From JAJFUB01 sp964622325 (GTDB lineage: Bacteria > Armatimonadota > Zipacnadia > Zipacnadales > UBA11051): DNA of 6,337 nt. The stretch spans positions 1 through 6,337 of the forward strand of contig CAZUOJ010000153.1 of the NCBI GenBank assembly GCA_964622325.1, in the 5' to 3' direction. Of this stretch, positions 1 through 6,337 are shown in pieces. The translations under genes were made by a program, and so were the position numbers. Below the pieces are notes generated by a model that saw only the letters and a list, made by a program, of their open reading frames with translations, did no database searches and was not told the DNA's origin. The stretch's first letter is position 1; each line of letters starts with the position of its first letter.

Positions 1-1118
1 GCGAGATGCTGGGCGAAGTCAGCGTCCAGGCGACCGTGTATCGGCTGGAGGGCGAGCAGAAGCGGCGGATCTGGAGCGGCACGAGCGAAACGAAGGAAAT
101 CTTTCCCGATAACACGCTGACTTTTGCGCTGGACACGGGGCGGATATTCGCCGGGGGGGAATATCTGGTCCGGGCGGAGGCGCAGAGCGGGGGCCGGCGC
201 GTGGCGACCGGCGAGCAGACGATGAGCATAGAGGGTCCGCCGCCGACCGCCGCCGGGATGGAGGAAGTGGCCTGCAAGCTGGAGCCCGCCCTGCTCGCCA
301 TCGAGGGCCAGCCGGGCCGCGAAAGCACCGGCTTCGCCAGCTTCTCCAACACAGATGAAAGCCCGCTGCAGGTGCGGGTGGAAATCAAGCCGCCGGCGCA
401 TCTGGAGGCGCTGCCCCCGGCGCTGCAGGAGGCGCGCCGCAGCTGCGCCCTGTGGCTCCAGGCCCTGCCCGCGCAATTCGTCATCGGGCCCCGCCAGACC
501 CGTAAAGTGCAATTGCGCTGCCGCATTCCCCCCAATGTCCAGGGGAGCTATTACGGGCGGCTGTGCCTGACCGCCACGCGTCTGGGCAAAGAAGTGTCGG
601 CGCTGCAGGAAGCGCTCCTGCAAATCAAAACGCCGACCCAGGAGCCGTTAAAAATTGCGACAGGCATGCTGCGCCTGAGCGAAGCCGAAGGGGGCAAATA
701 CGGCGTGGCGGCGATGCTGTACAACGCCAGCCCCTTCCATCTGATGCCGAAGGGCAGCTATCGGCTCGTGGCGGCGGACGGCAGCGTCGTGCGCAAGGGG
801 GACCTGCAGGCAGCCCAGGCGGTGCTGCTGCCGGAATGCCGGACGGATATGCTGGGGGAGCTGGACTTGAAGGACATTGCGGCCGGGAAATATGTGCTGC
901 AGGCGAGCCTCGTGCCGCTGGAGAATGCGAGCGCGACGGAGCTCAAGGCGGAGCTGGACATCCAGAAGGGTGAGGACGGGAAGCTGCAGCTGGAAGTGCG
1001 GCCGCTTTCCCAGCAGCCAGCCGAGGAGCCCGCCGCCGAGGCGGAAAAGAAAGAGCCGCCCGGGGGCGCCCCTGCGGCGGAACAACAGCCAGCCGGTGCG
1101 CCCGCCGGCGGGGGCTAA
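1..1118 (+). CDS. Extracytoplasmic beta-sandwich (Ig/chaperone-like) protein, 5' partial
   Basis: I do not recognise a named family. The reading frame is open to the left edge (first full codon at 3). The ATG at 6 has no visible ribosome site or signal peptide and falls directly before a beta strand, so the true start is probably upstream. About 371 residues are visible. Counting from Met at 6, three beta-rich segments follow: about 1-76, ending in a 'GGEYLVRAEA' pattern; about 88-207; and about 215-320, with 'AAGKYVLQAS'. The middle one has an 'IGPRQTRKVQLRCRIPPNVQGSYYG'-type pattern (seen at residues 160-184), resembling the last strands of pilus-chaperone or DUF916-like sandwiches. Residues about 335-370 are a Pro/Ala/Glu/Gly-rich, probably disordered tail. 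There are several Cys residues. It lies 85 bases upstream of an anchored beta-helix-like gene and then a secretin, which suggests an envelope or pilus-assembly role. That role is inference; the sandwich fold is judged by eye. Confidence 0.75.
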   Translation, partial: EMLGEVSVQATVYRLEGEQKRRIWSGTSETKEIFPDNTLTFALDTGRIFAGGEYLVRAEAQSGGRRVATGEQTMSIEGPPPTAAGMEEVACKLEPALLAIEGQPGRESTGFASFSNTDESPLQVRVEIKPPAHLEALPPALQEARRSCALWLQALPAQFVIGPRQTRKVQLRCRIPPNVQGSYYGRLCLTATRLGKEVSALQEALLQIKTPTQEPLKIATGMLRLSEAEGGKYGVAAMLYNASPFHLMPKGSYRLVAADGSVVRKGDLQAAQAVLLPECRTDMLGELDLKDIAAGKYVLQASLVPLENASATELKAELDIQKGEDGKLQLEVRPLSQQPAEEPAAEAEKKEPPGGAPAAEQQPAGAPAGGG

Positions 1119-1188
1119 ACCAAACATATCGCCGACACAGGCGGACCGAAATGACTTTATTGGGCTTTGGAAAGACCTTACAGCCGCC

Positions 1189-1194
1189 AGGGAG
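1189..1194 (+). promoter_or_regulatory. Ribosome binding site of the beta-helix-like gene
   Basis: AGGGAG lies 9 bases before the ATG at 1204. It supports that ATG as the start rather than the in-frame open region reaching back to 877, which overlaps the preceding gene and gives Arg/Ser-rich shadow translation. Confidence 0.6.
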
Positions 1195-1203
1195 CCACAG
1201 GCC

Positions 1204-2079
1204 ATGCGGACGGGAATAAGCGTGGCAGGGGCGTTGCTTTTTGCGGGCGCGATTTTAATTGTCGTCGGGGCGCTGGCCCAGCCGCGGCGCAGCGCCTCCG
1301 CCACGGCAACTATCCGGCTGTATATTCCGCCGCGGCCCGGGGAGGCCGGGATGGCTCCGTCTCTCGTGTCGCCGCAACAGCAGGGGACATGGGGCGATTT
1401 TGGCGTATTCGCCGATGAGGGGGATTTTGTGCTGATGGGAGCGGACATGCGGCTGCGCGTGCCCCAGGGCGTATTTTCCAATCGGGATGTGCGCCTGGAG
1501 GGCATGGATAATCTCATCGAGGGGCCGGTGCAGGCGCGGCGCTATGTGCGCGTGAACGGCTTTGCCAATCGCGTGCGGGGGGAATGTCGCTATGGGGAGG
1601 GGGCCTCCGTGGCGAATGGATACGGGCCGCGCGCCAATGAATTGCTGCTGCAAAAAGGCCCGGCCGAGCCCCAGCCCAATCCAGCCCTGCTCAACCCGGC
1701 GCTGTTTCATATTGATTATTATTATGAGGGGCCGCTGACATTTGCGCCAGGCCAGCCGCCGCTGCGGCCCGGGACATATTTTGTGCAGGGGAGCCTGGAA
1801 ATATATGCGGAGCATCAGACTTTCGGGCCCGTCACTTTTCTGGCGACAGACGCCATCCATGTTTCTGGCGCGGAAGTGCAATTCATCGCCCATCAGCACG
1901 GCGTCGTGTTTTATTCGCTGCGGGCGGGGATCCATCTCACAGGGACGCATTTGCGCTGGCAGGGGGATGTGCTGGCGCCAGGCGGACTGATCGTGCTCTT
2001 CGGGCGCGGCAATCGCGTGCGGGGGCGTCTGGCGGGCTGGGGCGTACGGCTGCTCGGGCAGGAGTGGCTGCTGGAATAG
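1204..2079 (+). CDS. N-terminally anchored beta-helix-like envelope protein (291 aa)
   Basis: I recognise no named family. Residues 5-24 (SVAGALLFAGAILIVVGALA) are a hydrophobic signal anchor or uncleaved signal peptide after a short basic start, so the body should face the periplasm or exterior. The body has two beta-rich parts. Residues about 88-130 contain 'DNLIEG' and 'ANRVRG'; residues about 188-291 contain 'GTYFVQGSLEI', 'VTFLATDAIHVSG', 'GVVFYS', 'GDVLAPGGLIVL', 'GNRVRG' and 'GVRLLG'. This spacing of G-x-N-x-(I/V)-x-G turns looks like right-handed beta-helix rungs. It resembles the 'isGsnN.i.G.v' proteins often found among prepilin- or TadG-like genes and, more distantly, polymer-forming bactofilins. 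A Pro-rich linker sits at about 140-165. The start is chosen by the ribosome site at 1189 and the signal sequence. It lies between the sandwich protein and the secretin, probably in the same transcript, so a surface, pilus-tip or assembly role is plausible but unproven. Confidence 0.82.
   Translation: MRTGISVAGALLFAGAILIVVGALAQPRRSASATATIRLYIPPRPGEAGMAPSLVSPQQQGTWGDFGVFADEGDFVLMGADMRLRVPQGVFSNRDVRLEGMDNLIEGPVQARRYVRVNGFANRVRGECRYGEGASVANGYGPRANELLLQKGPAEPQPNPALLNPALFHIDYYYEGPLTFAPGQPPLRPGTYFVQGSLEIYAEHQTFGPVTFLATDAIHVSGAEVQFIAHQHGVVFYSLRAGIHLTGTHLRWQGDVLAPGGLIVLFGRGNRVRGRLAGWGVRLLGQEWLLE
1566..2025 (+). repeat. Dispersed 16-bp direct repeat inside the beta-helix-like gene
   Basis: CAATCGCGTGCGGGGG occurs at 1566-1581 and again at 2010-2025, in the same frame, encoding N-R-V-R-G both times. 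It most likely reflects repeated beta-helix rungs at the protein level rather than a mobile or regulatory repeat. The span given runs from the first copy to the end of the second. Confidence 0.7.
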
Positions 2080-2095
2080 CCAGAATAAAGCCAAA

Positions 2096-2109
2096 GGCAT
2101 TTGTATGCC
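2096..2109 (+). promoter_or_regulatory. Small hairpin upstream of the secretin ribosome site
   Basis: GGCAT-TTGT-ATGCC is a perfect 5-bp stem with a 4-base loop in the 56-base gap between the beta-helix-like gene and the secretin, ending 11 bases before the secretin ribosome site. It could affect mRNA processing or translation within the operon, but such short stems also arise by chance. Confidence 0.25.
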
Positions 2110-2120
2110 ATCACATTCGC

Positions 2121-2126
2121 AGGGGG
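2121..2126 (+). promoter_or_regulatory. Ribosome binding site of the secretin gene
   Basis: AGGGGG lies 9 bases before the ATG at 2136. It decides the start in favour of that ATG over the in-frame GTG at 2064, which would overlap the previous gene and put 24 non-signal residues ahead of the signal peptide. Confidence 0.7.
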
Positions 2127-2135
2127 AATTCGGCA

Positions 2136-3560
2136 ATGAAAAAATTACAACACGCAGGATGGGGAACTGTCATTATTATCCTGTTCCTTCTCGTGGGGGC
2201 AGGCGGGAGCCGGGAGGGGATGAGCTGGGCGCAGGAGGCAGCCGAGGGAACATCTGCTTCGCCGCCGGCGACTGCGGCACCAGAAAAGCCGGCCGAAGTC
2301 CGCGTCACGAACTCATTCTTCGATACGGATCTGCGGCAGGCGCTGGCGGATTTAAGCGCGCAAACGGGCATTATCATTATTCCCACAGAAGATGTGCGAG
2401 GCGTTGTGACTTTGGACTTGAAAAATGTGCCTTTTGAGAAAGCCCTGCAGTGGATGTGCCTGCCTGGCGGCTATGTATATAAACAAATCGAGGAGAATGT
2501 GTGGCTGGTAGGCTCGCCCATGCCGGAAAGCTCCGCCTTCCGCGCGCTGGCGGAGACGGAATCAGTGGAATTGAATTATCTATCCAGCAAGGAAGTGCGG
2601 GGCCTGCTGCCGTCTTTATACGAAAGATATGTCAAAAGCGACGAAATAGGAAATGTGATTGTCGTGACTGCGCCCCGTCCGATCCTGCAAGAAGTCATTG
2701 CCATCATTCGTCAGCTGGATCGTCCGCCGCGGCAGATTATGATTGAGGCGCTCGTCGTCGAGACACAAGCGGGCAATCTGACGGAATTCAGCGACAGCCT
2801 GCAAACGAAATATTTCAGCTTTGACAGCGGCTCGGGGCTGATGACATATCGCGATATCGCCCAGCAACTGCTCGCCAAAATGCTCTGGCTCGTGAGCAAA
2901 CAAAAAGCCACTATGAAGGCAAATCCGAACATCGTCGCCCAAGAAGGACGTATGGCGAAAGTGGATGTGGCCACTGAGCAATATTTTACGGTAGTGACAG
3001 GGCCTGTGAGCTATCCCTACACGACTTTGCAGCAAATCAGCGCGACTGTGGGGCTGGAAATAACTCCCTTTGTGGCGGAGGCGTCGGGCGAAATCACGAT
3101 GCGGATCAGGCCCACGGTGGCGGACGCCAAAGGCCAGGGGAGCAATCAACTTCCTGTAATTATTCGGCGCACAGTGGAGGGGACTTTGCGCGTCAAGGAC
3201 GGAGAAGTCATTGCGGTAGGGGGGCTCTTGCAGGAAATCGAAAACAGCATTGTGCGCAAAATTCCCGTGCTGGGCGATATTCCGCTAGTGGGAAATCTAT
3301 TCCGCAGCACCGATCGGTCGCGGGAGCAGCGTGAAATTGTCATTTTCATTGTGCCCCATCTGCTCGATGAAAGCGGCACTTTTCGGGGACCGCGTATTAT
3401 GGAGCGCCTGAGCGAGCTTTTGCCCCCGAAAGCCGCGCCGCCGCCCGCTAAAAACGCGAATGCCACGGGAGCGCGTTCTGCCCGCGCCCCGCGGCGCCAG
3501 CCGCCCGCTGATGAAGGCATCCAGCGCTTTGATTTCGGCGTGCTGCAAAAGCGTCCCTAA
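2136..3560 (+). CDS. Compact secretin (GspD/PilQ superfamily), 474 aa
   Basis: Secretins form multimeric outer-membrane channels for type II secretion, type IV pili and related machines. Residues 1-33 form a Sec signal peptide: basic KK, a hydrophobic run at about 11-22, and likely cleavage near 'WAQ-E'. No lipobox Cys is visible. A short Ala/Pro linker follows. Residues about 54-128 match the STN/N0 pattern ('FFDTDLRQALADLSAQTGIII', then 'VTLDLKNVPFEKALQWM'). Residues about 141-205 match a secretin N1-type domain ('VELNYLSSKEVRGLLPSL', 'IGNVIVVTAPRPILQEV'). Residues about 205-410 are the secretin core, ending in the family signature: 'VKDGEVIAVGGLLQE', 'RKIPVLGDIPLVGNLF' and 'REIVIFIVPHLL'. 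Residues 411-474 are a Pro/Ala/Arg-rich tail that could bind a pilotin or be disordered. The protein is short for the family, with a single N1-like repeat. It is the last gene before the hairpin at 3584. The family call is strong; the parent system (pilus, type II secretion or orphan) is not determined. Confidence 0.95.
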   Translation: MKKLQHAGWGTVIIILFLLVGAGGSREGMSWAQEAAEGTSASPPATAAPEKPAEVRVTNSFFDTDLRQALADLSAQTGIIIIPTEDVRGVVTLDLKNVPFEKALQWMCLPGGYVYKQIEENVWLVGSPMPESSAFRALAETESVELNYLSSKEVRGLLPSLYERYVKSDEIGNVIVVTAPRPILQEVIAIIRQLDRPPRQIMIEALVVETQAGNLTEFSDSLQTKYFSFDSGSGLMTYRDIAQQLLAKMLWLVSKQKATMKANPNIVAQEGRMAKVDVATEQYFTVVTGPVSYPYTTLQQISATVGLEITPFVAEASGEITMRIRPTVADAKGQGSNQLPVIIRRTVEGTLRVKDGEVIAVGGLLQEIENSIVRKIPVLGDIPLVGNLFRSTDRSREQREIVIFIVPHLLDESGTFRGPRIMERLSELLPPKAAPPPAKNANATGARSARAPRRQPPADEGIQRFDFGVLQKRP

Positions 3561-3583
3561 ATTGACAACTCCCTCCCTGCACA

Positions 3584-3620
3584 AAGCCCGCCCCGCCGCG
3601 AAAAAAGGCGGGGCGGGCTT
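3584..3620. terminator. GC-rich hairpin between convergent genes, probable bidirectional terminator
   Basis: AAGCCCGCCCCGCC at 3584-3597 is perfectly complementary to GGCGGGGCGGGCTT at 3607-3620, with the 9-base loop GCGAAAAAA. The stem starts 24 bases after the secretin stop and lies 80 bases past the stop of the opposing helicase-nuclease gene, so it could end both transcripts. The T-tract is weak on both sides: CTTGTTGTG on + and CTTTGTGCA on -. Function is therefore inferred from position and stem strength. Apart from this hairpin, I see nothing in the 140-base gap (3561-3700). Confidence 0.75.
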
Positions 3621-3700
3621 GTTGTGACAGGCCTCCGCTTCCCTGAAAGTGCAGGCGAACTCCCTGCTCCCCGTTTTCTATTCGTCGCGCAAAACTTGCT

Positions 3701-6337
3701 CTATGGCTGCGGGGCCGAGACCAGCTGGGCCAAATGATGCAGGGAATTCAGGCAGCGCAGCCACAAGGACATCGCCTCCCGAGCTTCCGCGGGATCGCTG
3801 AGCGGCTCTTCCACATGGGCCACGCTTTTGTTGCGCAGGCGATTGACGGCGCTCAAATCTTCATACACGGCCGCAAATTCCGGCGCGGCAAAAACTTCCG
3901 CCACATCCCGCCATACGCCGTCAATGTCTGCCCGCTCTATGTGGGCATAATAAATACAGAACAAAAGCGTTCCCATTCTTTGCAAGGAGCGCCCGTGCAC
4001 CAGATTCTGCCGTAAATAGCGTTGATTGCGCTCCATTTGCATGCGCAGCGAATAATGCAGGCTGTTAAGAGGCGGATTAAAATAACTCTGATGCTGCGCT
4101 TCATCCGAGGGAATCCGCGGGCCCAAAACTCGCTCCACAATCTGCATCGCATAATGATCAAAAAGATACAAAAGATGATTGAAGGGGGAGGCCAGATTGG
4201 ACATATTTTGCGCAATCGCGTATTCCAACAGTTGCGCGGCTTCCCGCGCCGGCTGCTCGATTTCTGCCGGCAATTGCGACAGGCCTGCCTCTTGCAAGAG
4301 CTCCTGATAAAAAGCTTCTGTTTGGGCGTGGCGAGTCGCTTCCTGCGCCATCAGGGCGTGCTGCTGGATTTCCGCCTCGGCTAATAATTGCTGTAAAGCC
4401 GGCTGACAGGCTCCGTATAATTCCTCCATGGGGCTGAAGCAAAGCTCTTGAAATGTCTCGTACGGCACATACAGATAATGCCAGGAAGCTTCCGCGCTGC
4501 TGGCGGCCTTACACCATTCTACGGCGGCCCGGGCTTTGACGGGCACTTCCTCATCGACGCGGCCCTTCAATTCCACCAAAAGATAGCGGCCATCTGCCAG
4601 CCGGACGAAAAAATCCGGGGCGTAAAGGGCGCTCTGGCCATTGGGGCGCAAATAATCAATCATCAATTTCTGGGGACCGGCATTTTTGGCAAAGGCCGCC
4701 ACATCGGGCGCATAATCGCAATGCTCCACGAATTCCTGCTCAAATTCATTGTCACAGGGCACGAGATTGAACATTGTCCTGCTGGCGCCGACCGCAGGAC
4801 GATCTTTCGTGGCGGTGGCCTGATACGGGCGCCATTCGGAAAGCCGATGCTGCTGGGGCAGGCGCTGTCGTTCCTGCAGACAGATTAATTTGCGGCGCAG
4901 CAGCGGCTCGAAGGTCGCCCGCACATGGGCCAGCACATCGCTGTCCTTCATTCGATGATCCACTTCGCCGGAATATAAATCCACGGGGCGCTCAAAGAGC
5001 ACTTCGGCCAGGAAACGCTCGATTAGGGGCTTGAGCTTACTGGTGGGGCTGGGCAGATGGCACAGGCGCCCCAGCATCTGGGCGAAATAATCCGCCGCTG
5101 AATAGGCTTTTTCCAACAAGCCCAGATGAATTTTCAATTGGGCCACAATTTCTTCCGTCAGAATATGCCGTTCCTGATAGACAAGCTCCCGCGGGCTTTC
5201 TTCCTTCACGGGCAGCGGCTCATAATTCTTTCGAAAATAATCCCGTATCTCCTCAAAGGTCAGCTCTTCCAGCTCCGGCCGGGAGATAAAGGCTTCTGTC
5301 ACTTGCGGCCAGGCGATTTCCAGCTCCTCTACGGGCTTGTGATCCCAATCCACATATATGCTGACGGTGTGTTTTGCTTTCGGATCTGTTTCTGGGACGG
5401 GATCCACGCCCTCCTGAGCTAATTCCTTGGCATATAATTTGCGGAATTTGGGATGATCGATGACAACGACTTTTTCGGGCAGTTCCTGTTCGGGGAACAT
5501 GCGCCGCAAGCCCCGGCCCAGAGTCTGTTCGGGCAAAATTTCCGCCCGGGCCGAAAGAGGCCGCAGCGGCACGATAGTGGTCACATTGCGCACATCCCAG
5601 CCCTCGCGCAGCATCAGCACGGAGACAACGCAGCGATAGGGGCTGTCTTTGGCGTCTAATTCCCGCGATATGCGGCGCAGCTCCCGCAAATCCTCGGCGG
5701 AAATGCCCTTTTCATTTTCCACGAATTCCCGGATTTCCCGCCCGCCGCGCTGGACTTTTTTCAAAGAGCCCTTCAGACGCGTGTGGATGTTTAACACGCG
5801 GCCCTTCAGCAGGGGAAAAGCCTCACTGTCTAAATAGGCGGCGATGTCATCGGCGGATTTCGCATCTTCAGTCATCACAAAAAGAATGGGCTTGCGGACT
5901 TTGCTGTATTCTTCAAATTGGGAGACATAGCGCTGATAGGCAATTTGCAAATGGATGCGATAGCGCAGCGAGGCGGGCGCCTGTTTATCGCCCAGGAGGC
6001 GCAGCTCATCCGATTCGCCCAGCACAGGGACTTTCACTATGCCGGCGTCGACGGCGTCGCCCAGGGGATAATCGCTCACGATATGCCGAAAGAGGCTGCC
6101 GTCGGGATGTTTGGGCGTGGCGGTGAAATCCAGTTGCAGGCACACGCCCCTGTTGCCGCGGCGCTGGCTCTCGGTGTGCAAAGTATCAATGGCGCGCATC
6201 CAGGCGAGCTCGGGATCGTGGACATGATGGGCTTCGTCGTTGATAATCATCAGGCTGGGGTGGCGGGCGAGGCGTTCGCGCAGAGCGGCGCCGGTGTCCA
6301 GCGCCTGGGCGCGCTTGACAGAGGGCCCAAATATCGC
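3701..6337 (-). CDS. ResIII-type SF2 helicase-nuclease with HEPN-like C terminus, 5' partial
   Basis: This resembles the Res subunit of Type III restriction systems, an ATP-driven DNA translocase and endonuclease. The frame is open to the right edge, so the N terminus with Walker A is missing. Numbers below count from the internal Met at 6250; 29 more visible residues precede it, for 878 in all. Motif II is DEAHH (5-9), motif III 'DFTATP' (41-46), motif V 'LREGWDV' (214-220), and motif VI 'PEQTLGRGLRR' (240-250). The nuclease centre is PD-(D/E)xK: P545-D546, then E560-L-K562 in 'LLVELKG', with E502/E505 candidates for the helix-1 acid. Residues about 600-849 continue past the nuclease as mostly helical sequence and end with R806-N-K-S-V-A-H812, a fit to the HEPN RX4-6H motif. 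A partner methyltransferase may lie upstream beyond the window, or the gene may be a solitary defence nuclease. The gene converges on the secretin operon and appears functionally unrelated to it. Confidence 0.9.
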   Translation of the reverse strand, partial: AIFGPSVKRAQALDTGAALRERLARHPSLMIINDEAHHVHDPELAWMRAIDTLHTESQRRGNRGVCLQLDFTATPKHPDGSLFRHIVSDYPLGDAVDAGIVKVPVLGESDELRLLGDKQAPASLRYRIHLQIAYQRYVSQFEEYSKVRKPILFVMTEDAKSADDIAAYLDSEAFPLLKGRVLNIHTRLKGSLKKVQRGGREIREFVENEKGISAEDLRELRRISRELDAKDSPYRCVVSVLMLREGWDVRNVTTIVPLRPLSARAEILPEQTLGRGLRRMFPEQELPEKVVVIDHPKFRKLYAKELAQEGVDPVPETDPKAKHTVSIYVDWDHKPVEELEIAWPQVTEAFISRPELEELTFEEIRDYFRKNYEPLPVKEESPRELVYQERHILTEEIVAQLKIHLGLLEKAYSAADYFAQMLGRLCHLPSPTSKLKPLIERFLAEVLFERPVDLYSGEVDHRMKDSDVLAHVRATFEPLLRRKLICLQERQRLPQQHRLSEWRPYQATATKDRPAVGASRTMFNLVPCDNEFEQEFVEHCDYAPDVAAFAKNAGPQKLMIDYLRPNGQSALYAPDFFVRLADGRYLLVELKGRVDEEVPVKARAAVEWCKAASSAEASWHYLYVPYETFQELCFSPMEELYGACQPALQQLLAEAEIQQHALMAQEATRHAQTEAFYQELLQEAGLSQLPAEIEQPAREAAQLLEYAIAQNMSNLASPFNHLLYLFDHYAMQIVERVLGPRIPSDEAQHQSYFNPPLNSLHYSLRMQMERNQRYLRQNLVHGRSLQRMGTLLFCIYYAHIERADIDGVWRDVAEVFAAPEFAAVYEDLSAVNRLRNKSVAHVEEPLSDPAEAREAMSLWLRCLNSLHHLAQLVSAPQP
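3704..4060 (-). other. HEPN-like C-terminal region of the helicase-nuclease
   Basis: These bases encode about residues 731-849 of the helicase-nuclease (counted from the Met at 6250). The region looks all-helical. The motif R-N-K-S-V-A-H is encoded at 3815-3835. It follows 'AVYEDLSAVNRL' and precedes a final long helix, 'DPAEAREAMSLWLRCLNSL', the usual layout around the catalytic or folding motif of HEPN domains. HEPN domains are common RNase or accessory domains in defence and toxin systems. The assignment rests on the motif and helical pattern read by eye; the boundaries are approximate. Confidence 0.5.

Noticed and set aside
877..1203. In-frame extension of the beta-helix-like gene back to 877
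   Set aside because: The extra 109 residues are Arg/Ser-rich, overlap the end of the preceding gene, and lie before a good ribosome site and signal anchor at 1204.
1151..1219. Possible 22-codon leader peptide starting at ATG 1151
   Set aside because: It has a weak ribosome site, overlaps the next start, and shows no attenuator-like structure or codon run.
2064..2135. Alternative GTG start for the secretin at 2064
   Set aside because: It would overlap the previous gene and place 24 residues before a clear signal peptide; the ATG at 2136 has its own AGGGGG site.
648..2136. Long open frames on the - strand opposite the first two genes (289 and 293 codons)
   Set aside because: They lie fully opposite genes with signal peptides and recognisable patterns, and their translations are rich in Arg, His, Pro and Gln without domain pattern. 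This is typical of antisense frames in GC-rich DNA.
3562..3567. TTGACA, a perfect -35 box sequence after the secretin stop
   Set aside because: No -10-like box follows at the right distance (the hairpin GC stem is there), and no + strand gene lies downstream.
3621..3700. Possible small RNA or regulatory site between the hairpin and the helicase-nuclease stop
   Set aside because: I saw no promoter-like boxes, strong inverted repeats or open frame there.
3734..5837. Several + strand open frames of 62-146 codons opposite the helicase-nuclease
   Set aside because: They are shadows of a continuous 849-codon - strand frame with conserved helicase and nuclease motifs, and have no domain pattern of their own.

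Overview
The window comes from the chromosome of a GC-rich bacterium. A secretin (an outer-membrane ring protein) indicates a diderm (two-membrane) cell. I cannot name a phylum: no rRNA, tRNA or clear taxonomic marker is visible, and environmental lineages with poorly described pilus or secretion systems are all possible. The left third is the most GC-rich; the right half is lower.

Left block (1-3560, + strand): three co-directional genes separated by short gaps of 85 and 56 bases, probably one operon that begins outside the window. (1) The 3' part of a gene for an extracytoplasmic-looking beta-sandwich protein with a Pro/Ala/Glu/Gly-rich C-terminal tail. (2) A 291-residue, N-terminally anchored protein whose body looks like a beta-helix built from short Asn-x-(Ile/Val)-x-Gly rungs. 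(3) A compact 474-residue secretin with signal peptide, one STN/N0-type domain, one N1-type domain and a full secretin core. Together they suggest an envelope, pilus or secretion assembly in which the secretin forms the outer-membrane pore. The roles of the other two genes are inferred from context only.

Middle (3561-3700): the convergent intergenic region. It carries a perfect 14-bp GC-rich inverted repeat with a 9-base loop that could terminate transcription from either side.

Right block (3701-6337, - strand): a large gene, cut by the right edge, for a ResIII-type superfamily 2 helicase-nuclease of the Type III restriction kind. DEAH, TATP, motif V, motif VI and a PD-(D/E)xK nuclease centre are all visible. 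It continues for about 250 residues after the nuclease and ends in a helical region with an R-N-K-S-V-A-H motif, which fits the RX4-6H signature of HEPN domains. A restriction-type helicase-nuclease with a possible HEPN tail is the most interesting item in the window. Its N terminus (Walker A) and any methyltransferase partner lie beyond the right edge.

I see no tRNA, rRNA, CRISPR array, insertion sequence or recombination site.
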